DNA of 64,000 nt from JANRKF01 sp033763575 (GTDB lineage: Bacteria; Pseudomonadota; Alphaproteobacteria; Rickettsiales; SXRF01). Position numbers and translations under genes: made by a program. Each line of letters opens with the position of its first letter. Within the stretch, counting starts at the first letter, position 1. Under the pieces are notes generated by a model. The model was not told where the DNA came from. It did not search any database and saw only the letters and a program-made list of their open reading frames with translations. This document shows, in pieces, positions 51,628-59,265 of the stretch. The DNA lies in the NCBI GenBank assembly GCA_033763575.1, contig JANRKF010000006.1, forward strand, positions 29,300 to 93,299. Reading direction: 5' to 3'.

Positions 51628-52710
51628 GTGCCCATACGTGTATTGCTGGTCGACGATTCCGCCGTTATCCGCGGCCTGATGAACAAGGCGATTTCGCAGG
51701 ACCCGGCGATTGAGGTGATCGGCACGGCGGCCAATGGTGAAATGGCCATTGCGATGGCGGCCCGCGATAAGCCGGATGTCGTTATTCTCGATATTGAAAT
51801 GCCGGTGATGGACGGAATTACGGCGCTGCCGCACATTCTCAAAGCAAGCCCGGGAACAAAAATTATCATGGCGTCAACGCTTACCCAGCGCAATGCCGAG
51901 ATCAGCATGAACGCGCTTGCGATGGGCGCCTCGGATTACCTCGCCAAGCCGTCGGCAAAATTCGGAAAGGATGTCGAGGAATTTTACCGTGACCTCATGG
52001 CAAAAATCCGCGCGCTTGCCAACGCCGCAGCGAGGGTAGCCAGGCCGCAGGCCGTGGTGGCTTCGGCGCCGCCCAAGCCTGCGCCGGTTGCGCCGGTATT
52101 GGCACCAAGCAACGAACCGCTTACCGCGATCGGCATCAGGGCGCTGGCAATCGCCTCCTCCACCGGCGGGCCGCAGGCGCTGATGTCTCTTTTTGAACAA
52201 ATCAAGGGCAGGCTCACGAATATCCCTATTTTTATCACCCAGCATATGCCGCCGACTTTCACGGCGATCCTGGCGGATCACCTCGGCAAAGCAGGCGAGC
52301 GTCCGACCGCCGAAGGAAAAGAAGGCATGATCGCCGCACCCGGGCACGCCTATATCGCGCCCGGCGATTATCATATGGTGATGGCGGATGAAAGTGGTAA
52401 GGTGGTGGTGCATGTGAACCAAGGCCCGCAGGAAAGTTTCTGCCGTCCGGCGGCTGACCCGATGTTACGGTCACTCAGCGCCATTTACGGCAAGCATTTG
52501 CTGGTGCTGGTGCTGACCGGTATGGGGCAGGACGGACTCGAAGGCGCAAAAATAGTGGTACGTAACGGCGGCCATGTCATCGCACAGAATGAAGAAAGCT
52601 GTGTGGTGTATGGCATGCCAAAAGCAGTAGTGGAGAATAAGTTATGCAGAGCAGTGTTGCCGCTATCCGAGATTGGCCGGTTCCTGGCACAGAACATCGA
52701 GGGCAGGTAG
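51628..52710 (+). CDS. cheB: Chemotaxis glutamate methylesterase CheB
   Basis: 360 residues with a GTG start. The N-terminal receiver has D55 (VVILDIEMPVMDG). The C-terminal esterase has the Ser in ASSTGGPQ (about S178), His in ITQHMPP (H206) and Asp in LTGMGQDG. A Pro/Ala linker separates the domains. It removes methyl groups from receptors and feeds adaptation. It ends two bases before cheR. Confidence 0.95.
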   Translation: MPIRVLLVDDSAVIRGLMNKAISQDPAIEVIGTAANGEMAIAMAARDKPDVVILDIEMPVMDGITALPHILKASPGTKIIMASTLTQRNAEISMNALAMGASDYLAKPSAKFGKDVEEFYRDLMAKIRALANAAARVARPQAVVASAPPKPAPVAPVLAPSNEPLTAIGIRALAIASSTGGPQALMSLFEQIKGRLTNIPIFITQHMPPTFTAILADHLGKAGERPTAEGKEGMIAAPGHAYIAPGDYHMVMADESGKVVVHVNQGPQESFCRPAADPMLRSLSAIYGKHLLVLVLTGMGQDGLEGAKIVVRNGGHVIAQNEESCVVYGMPKAVVENKLCRAVLPLSEIGRFLAQNIEGR

Positions 52711-52712
52711 CG

Positions 52713-53522
52713 ATGCGCCCGGATGAATTCCAGTATTTATCGCAATTACTGAAACAGCGATCGGGCCTGGTGCTTGGCGAGGATAAAACCTACCTCGTTG
52801 AAAGCCGCCTGCTGCCGATCGCCCGCAGCCAGAAACTGCAAGATCTTTCGCAGCTCTGCAACCTGCTTAAGACCAAGCCCACCGAGGCGCTGATCGTGGA
52901 AATCATCGAGGCGATGACCACCAACGAATCCTCGTTCTTCCGCGATATCAAGCCGTATGACTGCCTGCGCAAGATCGTGTTCCCACGCGTGATGCAGCAC
53001 CAGCCAAGCAAGCAGATGCGTATCTGGTCGGCGGCGTGTTCGACCGGGCAGGAGCCGTACTCCACCGCCATCTGTATCCAGGAGGATATCGGGAAAATGC
53101 CCGGCTGGCGCTTTGAAATTCTGGCGACCGACCTCGCCCGCAAAGTGGTCGATAAGGCGGAGCTTGGCATTTATTCCCAGTTCGAAGCGCAGCGCGGCCT
53201 GCCGATCCAGATGCTGGTGAAGTATTTCAACTCCCGCCCGGATACGACCTGGCAGGTGAAGGATAATATCCGTACCATGGTCAGCTTCCGCACGCAGAAT
53301 CTTCTGGAGGATTACGTCGCGCTCGGCAAATTCGATGTTATTTTCCTGCGCAATGTGCTTATTTATTTCGACGATGCCACCAAGGCCCAGATCACCGAGA
53401 AAATGGCCCGCGCCCTGCCTCCGCATGGGGTGCTGATCCTCGGCTCCACCGAATCGCTGGTCGATCCGAACGGACGCTTCAAGGCGCTCGATGATTTTAG
53501 GGGAGCGTATATCCTTAAATAG
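52713..53522 (+). CDS. cheR: Chemotaxis glutamate methyltransferase CheR
   Basis: 269 residues from the ATG at 52713, which has GGGCAGG upstream; an ATG at 52644 inside cheB would add a non-conserved stretch. The N-terminal helical domain is followed by the SAM-binding part with RIWSAACSTGQEPYS and FDVIFLRNVLIYFD. The stop TAG merges into copy 5 of the structured element. It is the last gene of the chemotaxis operon; no receptor gene is in the window. Confidence 0.95.
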   Translation: MRPDEFQYLSQLLKQRSGLVLGEDKTYLVESRLLPIARSQKLQDLSQLCNLLKTKPTEALIVEIIEAMTTNESSFFRDIKPYDCLRKIVFPRVMQHQPSKQMRIWSAACSTGQEPYSTAICIQEDIGKMPGWRFEILATDLARKVVDKAELGIYSQFEAQRGLPIQMLVKYFNSRPDTTWQVKDNIRTMVSFRTQNLLEDYVALGKFDVIFLRNVLIYFDDATKAQITEKMARALPPHGVLILGSTESLVDPNGRFKALDDFRGAYILK

Positions 53523-53602
53523 TTGCCTCCGGCGCTCGCTACTGCTCGCCCCATGAGGCGCGCTCATGGCTGGCTCATGCTGCTGCATTCGCATAACGTC
53601 AT
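53523..53602 (+). repeat. 88-nt structured 3' element, copy 5 (after cheR)
   Basis: TAG-TTGCCTCC merges with the cheR stop; stem 1 GCCTC/GAGGC, inner GGCG/CGCC around a CTACTG-containing loop, tail CGCTCATGGCTGGCTCATGC to CATAACGTCATC. Nearly identical to copy 1. Confidence 0.85.
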
Positions 53603-53622
53603 CCCGCGCTGGGCGGGATGAC
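53598..53622. repeat. Short palindrome in copy 5 tail
   Basis: GTCATCCCGC-GCTGG-GCGGGATGAC, perfect 10-bp stem, overlaps the end of copy 5. Its GTCATCCCG end matches the ubiE insert. Confidence 0.7.
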
Positions 53623-53641
53623 AAAACTTCTTGTGGTTGTT

Positions 53642-53722
53642 ATAAGAGGCACGCTTCCTCCTTCGCTAAAGCTTCGGAGGACTTCGCAGGGCTGGCTCAT
53701 GCTGCTGCGCTCACATTACGAG
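53642..53722 (+). repeat. 88-nt structured 3' element, copy 6 (divergent)
   Basis: Stem CCTCC/GGAGG around TTCGCTAAAGCTTC, then CGCAGGGCTGGCTCATGCTG and CTGCGCTCACATTACGAG. The tail agrees with other copies; the 5' part is more diverged. Confidence 0.7.
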
Positions 53723-53736
53723 ATAGTGGCGTCAAT

Positions 53737-53767
53737 AAAAAAGGCGACCCTGAGGCCGCCTTTTTTA
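53737..53767. terminator. Bidirectional terminator between cheR and ctrA
   Basis: AAAAAAGGCGACC-CTGA-GGCCGCCTTTTTT: one mismatch in a stem of about nine pairs, A and T tracts on each side. Confidence 0.8.
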
Positions 53768-53801
53768 AGGAATGCCCCCGCAACAAGTGCGGGGCTTAAG
53801 A

Positions 53802-54521
53802 TCACGCCATTTCATCTGCCGGAGTGTGCTGGCCAGCCGTGGCCGGATCCGGATCCTTCAGCGCATAGCCGCGACCCCATACCGTTTCGATATAGTTGTC
53901 GCCGCCGGCGGCGGTGGAAAGTTTTTTGCGCAGTTTGCATACGAACACGTCGATGATTTTCAGCTCAGGCTCATCAATACCGCCATACAGGTGGTTAAGG
54001 AACATTTCCTTGGTGAGCGTGGTGCCTTTGCGCAAGGAGAGCAATTCGAGAATCGCATATTCCTTGCTGGTCAGGTGCAGCGGTTTGCTGTCGACTTCGA
54101 TCGAGCGTGTATCCAGATTCACCGCGAGCTTGCCGGTGCGGATGATCGATTCCGAATGGCCCTTGCTGCGGCGGACAATCGCCTGGATGCGCGCAATCAG
54201 CTCGCCTTTGTTGAACGGTTTGGTGAGGTAATCATCGGCGCCATAACCGAGGCCTTTGATTTTCTGGTCAGGGCCGGAGAGGCCGGAAAGAATGAGAATC
54301 GGGGTGGTGACGCGGGCAGCGCGGAAGCGGCGGAGCACTTCATACCCATCGATATCCGGCAGCATCAGATCGAGGATAATGATGTCATAATCGTAAAGTT
54401 TACCAATTTCGAGACCCTCTTCACCGAGCTGGGTGGTATCGCAAATAATACCCTCCGATGCCAGGGAAAGCTCAATGGCCTTGGCGGTGGATGTATCGTC
54501 CTCAACTAAAAGTACACGCAT
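53802..54521 (-). CDS. ctrA: Cell-cycle master response regulator CtrA
   Basis: 239-residue OmpR-type regulator. The receiver has MRVLLVEDD and phosphoacceptor D51 (IIILDLMLPDIDGYEVLRR). The winged-helix DNA-binding domain reads LTSKEYAILELLSLRKGTTLTKEMFLNHLYGG and KIIDVFVCKLRKKL. These blocks are the CtrA signature in alphaproteobacteria, where it controls flagella, division and sometimes replication. It is divergent from fliI across a region with a CtrA box, so autoregulation is likely. The C-terminus ends DEMA, lacking the double Ala of Caulobacter CtrA. Confidence 0.96.
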   Translation of the reverse strand: MRVLLVEDDTSTAKAIELSLASEGIICDTTQLGEEGLEIGKLYDYDIIILDLMLPDIDGYEVLRRFRAARVTTPILILSGLSGPDQKIKGLGYGADDYLTKPFNKGELIARIQAIVRRSKGHSESIIRTGKLAVNLDTRSIEVDSKPLHLTSKEYAILELLSLRKGTTLTKEMFLNHLYGGIDEPELKIIDVFVCKLRKKLSTAAGGDNYIETVWGRGYALKDPDPATAGQHTPADEMA

Positions 54522-54580
54522 ATCAGGGTCTCCCTATTTAAATATTAAACCGGTTTACACCACTCTAAACCATTAACTAA

Positions 54581-54595
54581 TTAAGAGATAGTTAA
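54581..54595. promoter_or_regulatory. CtrA box between ctrA and fliI
   Basis: TTAAGAGATAGTTAA is an exact TTAA-N7-TTAA, 60 bases from the ctrA start and 127 from fliI, in a 200-base AT-rich divergent region. Fits autoregulation and control of flagellar genes. Confidence 0.65.
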
Positions 54596-54721
54596 CCATA
54601 AAAAGCAGTTACCGGCAATCTTTATATGTAATCTTTTCTTAAAAATATTATGATTGTGTGTAAATTAAACCTATAATGAAGTCAAATAGATTTATAAGTA
54701 AATCCCCTTAAAGGATACTAT

Positions 54722-56062
54722 ATGTTGCTAGAAGACATCAGTAAGCTACAAGATGTGACCGTTTTCGGCACCGTAAAGGCCATCTCCGGCATGATGATGG
54801 AATGTGCCGGCATCGAGCGTTTATTGTCGATCGGTGCCCGTTGCCGGGTGGTAGGCACGCAGGGGCTGGGCGACACGCCGCCCACGGTACTGGCGGAGGT
54901 GGTGGGCTTTAAGGGCGATGTGGCGCTGCTCATGCCGTTTGACAGTATCGAGGGCATCGGCCCCGGCGCCAAGGTGATTATCGAAGAAGCGGCCTCGGTC
55001 TGTTATCCGTGCGAAGGCTGGCTGGGGCGGGTGGTGAATGCGCTGGGCCAGCCGGTCGACGGCAAGGGGCCGCTACCCATGGGCAATATCGCGATGAAGC
55101 TGCGCGGCCTGCCGCCCGCCGCCACCGAGCGCAAGCGCGTTAAAGGAAAACTTAATCTTGGCGTGCGGGCGATCAATACGTTTCTTACCTGCTGCACCGG
55201 CCAGCGTATGGGCATCTTCGCCGGTTCCGGCGTCGGTAAATCGATCCTGATGTCGATGCTCGCCCGCAATTCGCAGGCGGACATCAACATCATCGGGCTG
55301 ATCGGCGAACGCTCCCGCGAGCTGCAGGAATTCATCGAGGACGATCTGGGCGAGGAAGGCCTCAAGCGCTCGATTATTATTGTGGCGACCTCCAGCGAAT
55401 CGGCGCTGATGCGCAAACAATCGGCCTATATGACGATGGCGGTGGCGGAATATTTCCGCAACCAGGGCAAAAACGTGCTGTGCATGATGGATTCGGTCAC
55501 GCGCTTCGCCATGGCGCAGCGCGAAATCGGCCTCTCCGCCGGGGAGCCGCCGACCTCCAAAGGATACCCCCCCACGGTATTTTCGGAATTGCCCAAATTG
55601 CTGGAACGGGCAGGGCAGGGGCGGCACGGCGAGGGATCGATCACCGGCCTGTTCACCGTGCTGGTCGAAGGCGACGACACCAACGAACCGATTTCCGATA
55701 CGGTGCGCGGGATTCTCGACGGCCACATCATGATGGACCGCGCCATCGCCCAGCGCGGGCGTTTCCCGGCGATCAACATTTTAAAAAGCGTGTCGCGCAC
55801 CATGCCCGATTGCAATGACGAAAAGGAAAATGCCCTCGTGCAAACCGCCCGCCGATTGCTTTCGACCTATGAGGATATGGCCGAGATGATCCGCCTCGGC
55901 GCCTACCGCAAAGGCAGCGATCCCGAAGTCGACCAGGCCATTCAATATTACCAGCCGATCGAGAATTTCCTGCGCCAGAAGAAGGACGAGAAATCCAGCA
56001 TCAACCAAGGCTACGACCAGCTCGCGGAGTTATTGGGCCTTGCGAATTGGCGTGGTGCATAA
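54722..56062 (+). CDS. fliI: Flagellar export ATPase FliI
   Basis: 446-residue F1-beta-like ATPase of the flagellar type III export apparatus. Walker A AGSGVGKS (167-174), Walker B NVLCMMDSVTRFAMAQREIGL (in part) and SGEPPTSKGYPPTVFSELPKL-like region are present. The stop overlaps fliJ by one base. The ctrA-fliI neighbourhood is common in alphaproteobacteria. Confidence 0.95.
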   Translation: MLLEDISKLQDVTVFGTVKAISGMMMECAGIERLLSIGARCRVVGTQGLGDTPPTVLAEVVGFKGDVALLMPFDSIEGIGPGAKVIIEEAASVCYPCEGWLGRVVNALGQPVDGKGPLPMGNIAMKLRGLPPAATERKRVKGKLNLGVRAINTFLTCCTGQRMGIFAGSGVGKSILMSMLARNSQADINIIGLIGERSRELQEFIEDDLGEEGLKRSIIIVATSSESALMRKQSAYMTMAVAEYFRNQGKNVLCMMDSVTRFAMAQREIGLSAGEPPTSKGYPPTVFSELPKLLERAGQGRHGEGSITGLFTVLVEGDDTNEPISDTVRGILDGHIMMDRAIAQRGRFPAINILKSVSRTMPDCNDEKENALVQTARRLLSTYEDMAEMIRLGAYRKGSDPEVDQAIQYYQPIENFLRQKKDEKSSINQGYDQLAELLGLANWRGA

Positions 56063-56487
56063 TGAAAGGCATCGCCACACTCATTCGCCTCGCCAAGCGG
56101 AATCTCGACGAGCTGCGGAAGCAACAGGTGGCGCTGGAAAATGAAAAAGCGAAGCTGCTGCAGGCCATCCGCACGCTCGATAGCAAGCTGCAAAGCGAGC
56201 AGGCGCTCGCCGCCAAATCCCCGGAAATGGCAACATTTTACGGTGAGTTCGCCAAGCGCATCAAGGAACGCCAGGCAGTGCTGCGCGGGGAGGTGAAGGC
56301 GGTGGAGGAAAAGCTGGTCAAAATTTCCGAGGAAATTACCGAGGCCTTCGCCGAGCTGAAAAAATATGAAATCGCCCGCGATAACGCCGCCGCCCGAGCC
56401 AAGGCCGAAGCGGCGCGCAAGGAAACCATCGCCTTCGACGAAATCGCCGCCACCCAGTTCATGCGGAAAGAGAAGGAGGAGAGCTGA
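56062..56487 (+). CDS. fliJ: Flagellar export chaperone-like protein FliJ
   Basis: 141 residues, almost all helical and charged, forming a long coiled coil (LIRLAKRNLDELRKQQVALE; EFAKRIKERQAVLRGEVKAVEEKL in two parts). Sequence conservation is low in this family, so the call rests mainly on position after fliI, size and coiled-coil character. It overlaps both neighbours by one base. Confidence 0.8.
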   Translation: MKGIATLIRLAKRNLDELRKQQVALENEKAKLLQAIRTLDSKLQSEQALAAKSPEMATFYGEFAKRIKERQAVLRGEVKAVEEKLVKISEEITEAFAELKKYEIARDNAAARAKAEAARKETIAFDEIAATQFMRKEKEES

Positions 56488-57755
56488 TGGTCCATCTCCT
56501 TAAAAGCCGCCGTTTTCTGCCGCTGTTCATCACCCAGTTCCTCGGCGGGTTCAACGATAACCTGTTCAAGAATGCGCTGGTGATGCTGCTCATATTCAAA
56601 ATGGCGGATCACAGCCCGGTCGATCCGAAAATCCTCGTGATTGCGGCGGGCGGGCTGTTTATTTTTCCGTATTTTTTGTTTTCGGCGATGGCCGGGCAGC
56701 TTGCCGACAAGTTAGATAAGGCGCGGGTGGCGCGGGCCACCAAGCTCTGGGAAATCATCGTGGTCGGCATCGGCGCTATCGGCTTTCTCGGACACCATCC
56801 GATGTTTCTGCTGGCGGTACTGTTTGCGCTTGGCGCGCAATCGACATTCTTCGGGCCGGTGAAATACGCGCTGCTGCCGCAACATCTGCGCGACAATGAG
56901 CTGCTTTCCGGCAATGCGATGATCGAGGCGGCGACGTTCCTCGCCATCCTGCTCGGCACCATCTGCGGTGGGCTGCTGGTGATGCAGGCGCATGGCGAAG
57001 AAAAAATCGTGGCGGCGACCTTGCTGGTGGCGCTGGCCGGATACGCGGCCAGCCGCTTTATTCCCGCCGCGCCACCACCGGTGCCGCAACTGCGGGTCGA
57101 CCCGAATATTTTGCGCTCCACCTGGCGCATCGTGCGCCATGATTACCGCAACCGCCGGGTGTTTCGCGCCATCCTCGGCATCAGCTGGCTGTGGGCGTTG
57201 GGGGCGGTGTATCTCTCACAATTCCCGTCGCTGGCCAAGGATATATTCGGCGGCGACGAATCGGTGGTGACCTTGTTCCTCACCATGTTTTCCTTCGGTA
57301 TCGGCATCGGCGCGATGCTTTCCAGCAAACTCACCAGGGGGAAGATCAGCAGCCGCTTCTGTGCCTATGGTGCGTTCGGCATGGCGCTGTTTTCAACCGA
57401 CCTGGCCATACTATGTTCCGGCGCGCCGCCCGTGCAGGCGGCCTCGCTTGCCGGCGTATCGGAATTTTTCTCCTCATGGGAGCACCGCCGGGTGCTGGCG
57501 GATTTATTGATGATTGCCATTTCCGGCGGCGTGTTCGTGGTGCCGCTCTATGCGCTCATCCAGCATGAAAGCGACCCGGATTTCCGCGCCCGCACCATCG
57601 CCACCAATAACGTCGTAAACGCGGTAGGTATGGTGCTTTCCGCCATCATCACCGCCGCCATGGTGATGTCAGGGGCAACGGTCGCGCACATCGCCGCCGC
57701 GCTGGCCGTATGCAGCCTGCTTGTGGGATTGTATATAAAGCGCCTGAAAAACTGA
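56487..57755 (+). CDS. MFS transporter related to the lysophospholipid transporter LplT
   Basis: 422 residues with about 12 hydrophobic segments. The N-terminus FLPLFITQFLGGFNDNLFKNALVML and the block FGPVKYALLPQHLRDNELLSGNAMIEA are typical of LplT and the MFS half of LplT-PlsC-acyl-ACP synthetase fusions. It probably flips lysophospholipids inward for re-acylation, but no acyltransferase partner is adjacent. It overlaps fliJ by one base, so it is co-transcribed with the flagellar genes. Confidence 0.83.
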   Translation: MVHLLKSRRFLPLFITQFLGGFNDNLFKNALVMLLIFKMADHSPVDPKILVIAAGGLFIFPYFLFSAMAGQLADKLDKARVARATKLWEIIVVGIGAIGFLGHHPMFLLAVLFALGAQSTFFGPVKYALLPQHLRDNELLSGNAMIEAATFLAILLGTICGGLLVMQAHGEEKIVAATLLVALAGYAASRFIPAAPPPVPQLRVDPNILRSTWRIVRHDYRNRRVFRAILGISWLWALGAVYLSQFPSLAKDIFGGDESVVTLFLTMFSFGIGIGAMLSSKLTRGKISSRFCAYGAFGMALFSTDLAILCSGAPPVQAASLAGVSEFFSSWEHRRVLADLLMIAISGGVFVVPLYALIQHESDPDFRARTIATNNVVNAVGMVLSAIITAAMVMSGATVAHIAAALAVCSLLVGLYIKRLKN

Positions 57756-57766
57756 CGCCTGAAAAA

Positions 57767-58081
57767 CTAGCCGGCTTTTTTGAAGAGCGCTTCCAGCTCG
57801 CCTGCGATTTCTTCGCGGCTTTTCTTTTTGTCGAGCTTAACCACGGTGCTGAGCGCGGCATCGAGATGCACCTTGAACACACGTTGTTCCACCGATGCGA
57901 TGGCCGAATGCACGGCCTTGCACTGGGTCATGACATCATCGAGCTTGCGGCCGCCGGCCAGCATTTTCTGGATGCCCTCGATTTGCCCCATCACCCGGTT
58001 CAGGCGTTTGATCTCCTCGCTGAAATCAAGCCGTTTGCGTTCCGATTTATCTTTCGATTTATCTTTTTCTTTCTCTTTCAT
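57767..58081 (-). CDS. CsoR/RcnR-family repressor with atypical metal ligands
   Basis: 104 residues. The DUF156 fold is visible (IKRLNRVMGQIEGIQKML; RKLDDVMTQCKAVHSAIASVEQ; VHLDAAL). The Cys that normally follows R-x in the first helix is Leu (L47), the last Cys (HLxxC) is Ala (A76); H72 and a shifted C54 remain. It therefore lacks the copper site of CsoR. The N-terminal 16 residues are a Lys/Glu-rich tail. Two copies of ATACCCCCCA lie upstream (58084-58093 and 58149-58158) as likely operators. Confidence 0.82.
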   Translation of the reverse strand: MKEKEKDKSKDKSERKRLDFSEEIKRLNRVMGQIEGIQKMLAGGRKLDDVMTQCKAVHSAIASVEQRVFKVHLDAALSTVVKLDKKKSREEIAGELEALFKKAG

Positions 58082-58495
58082 AGATACCCCCCATAGGTTA
58101 GACCCGGTATCGGTATACGGTATGTAAATAAAATTGCAAGCGCCTCATATACCCCCCACCGGTAAAATATCGCTGCGGCATCGCGCACGGGGAGCCTGCC
58201 ATGCAGGGTATGGCGCACCATATGTCGCACCCGAGACGATTCGCGAAGCGGCGTCTGCGCTCGGCCTGCTTGCCTCGCTTGCCGTCGAACTACGTTCTTA
58301 TCGTGGCTGCACACATAAAACCCTGCGCCGCATCCATGCGGCTAGCGTTTTATGGCGCGCGGCTATCGACGCCGTTCGAACCCTACCTGAACAGCGGGCG
58401 GCTGTCATCGACTTTCCTAAGCGGCGGAAAATCTTCATTGATGGGTTTGTTTTCGTGCCAGCGGTAGTGGCGTGAGTGGCGGATGTGGATGTTAA
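58082..58495. other. Intergenic region upstream of the CsoR/RcnR-like gene
   Basis: 414 bases. Besides the two C6 operators there is no clear gene. Plus-strand frames at 58134-58475 and 58201-58467 are open but have no ribosome site or recognisable motif. They could be a decayed target gene of the repressor. Confidence 0.5.
58084..58158. promoter_or_regulatory. Twin ATACCCCCCA sites, candidate operators for the CsoR/RcnR-like repressor
   Basis: Two identical 10-mers, ATACCCCCCA, at 58084-58093 and 58149-58158. A C/G6 tract flanked by AT is the known operator style of RcnR/CsoR-type proteins. The first overlaps the start region of the repressor gene. Confidence 0.55.
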
Positions 58496-59260
58496 CTATT
58501 TTAAGCCATCTATCTTATGACGTAGTTTTATCAATTCTGCCTCAATGCGCTTTATCGTGTCCTGCTCCTCCTGCTCTTCTGCCTGATGTTGGCGCTGCAT
58601 GGCATCAACGATCACTGCGATAAAGAGGTTGAGCACCGTAAAGGTCGCCGCCAGTATGTAAATGACGAAGAATATCCACGCTTGCGGGTGGGTTTTCATG
58701 ATTTCACGCACGATGTCTGCCCATCCTTCCAAAGTCATGATTTGAAACAGGGTAAAGAATGACCAGTGTAATGTGCCAAACCAGTCAGGATACGCTGCGC
58801 CATAGAGTTTAGTGGCCATGACCGCGAACACATAATAAACAATCACCAGAATCGCACCAATCGAGCCAATGCCTGGAATTGCGCCAATAAGCCCTTCAAT
58901 AACCCTTCGTAAACGCGGAAAGATAGAAATCAACCGTAGCACGCGCAATACCCGTGCTGCACGTAGCACGGCGAATGCTTCGTTGGCTGGCATAAACGCG
59001 ATGGCGACCACTGCTGTGTCGAAGAGGCTCCACGGATCGCGGAAGAATCGCAACCGATACGCCACAAGCCTCAAGCCAAGCTCCGCAACAAACACCCAGA
59101 GAATAGCATGATCAATCGCTTTTAGCGCCATGCCATACTCCGCCATGATTCCGGGATAGGTTTCCATCCCAAGAATCACGGCGTTGATGACGATTAGCAT
59201 CATAATGGTTCGGGTGAACCAAGGAGCTTCCACCAATGTTTTTAGATTCAGCAGTGGCAT
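58496..59260 (-). CDS. Bacterial voltage-gated cation channel (BacNaV/CaV type)
   Basis: 254 residues: one six-helix unit. S1-S3 lie at about 15-95. S4 has regularly spaced arginines (R100, R103, R106, R109). Pore helices precede the filter TLEGWAD (176-182) and S6 (AWIFFVIYILAATFTVLNLFIAVIVDAM in part, about 194-221). A charged coiled coil ends the protein (222-254). Sodium-selective relatives have TLESW; Gly and Asp here resemble the filter reported for a calcium-selective prokaryotic channel. Four copies would form the channel. It follows the DUF533 gene by five bases. Confidence 0.92.
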   Translation of the reverse strand: MPLLNLKTLVEAPWFTRTIMMLIVINAVILGMETYPGIMAEYGMALKAIDHAILWVFVAELGLRLVAYRLRFFRDPWSLFDTAVVAIAFMPANEAFAVLRAARVLRVLRLISIFPRLRRVIEGLIGAIPGIGSIGAILVIVYYVFAVMATKLYGAAYPDWFGTLHWSFFTLFQIMTLEGWADIVREIMKTHPQAWIFFVIYILAATFTVLNLFIAVIVDAMQRQHQAEEQEEQDTIKRIEAELIKLRHKIDGLK

Positions 59261-59265
59261 AGATA

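Larger units (their letters stand above)
53523..53801. other. Repeat-rich gap between cheR and ctrA
   Basis: 279 bases: copy 5 and copy 6 of the 88-nt element, a palindrome (53598-53622), a terminator (53737-53767) and the hairpin CCCCGCAACAAGTGCGGGG at 53774-53793. No coding sequence is convincing. Confidence 0.75.

Noticed and set aside
53566..53956. Short proteins between cheR and ctrA
   Set aside because: The frames cover structured repeats and a terminator, and run into ctrA on the opposite strand.
58134..58475. Small plus-strand genes upstream of the CsoR/RcnR-like gene
   Set aside because: Two overlapping open frames (58134-58475 and 58201-58467) have no ribosome site, motif or biased codons. 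Described as a gap with possible decayed DNA.
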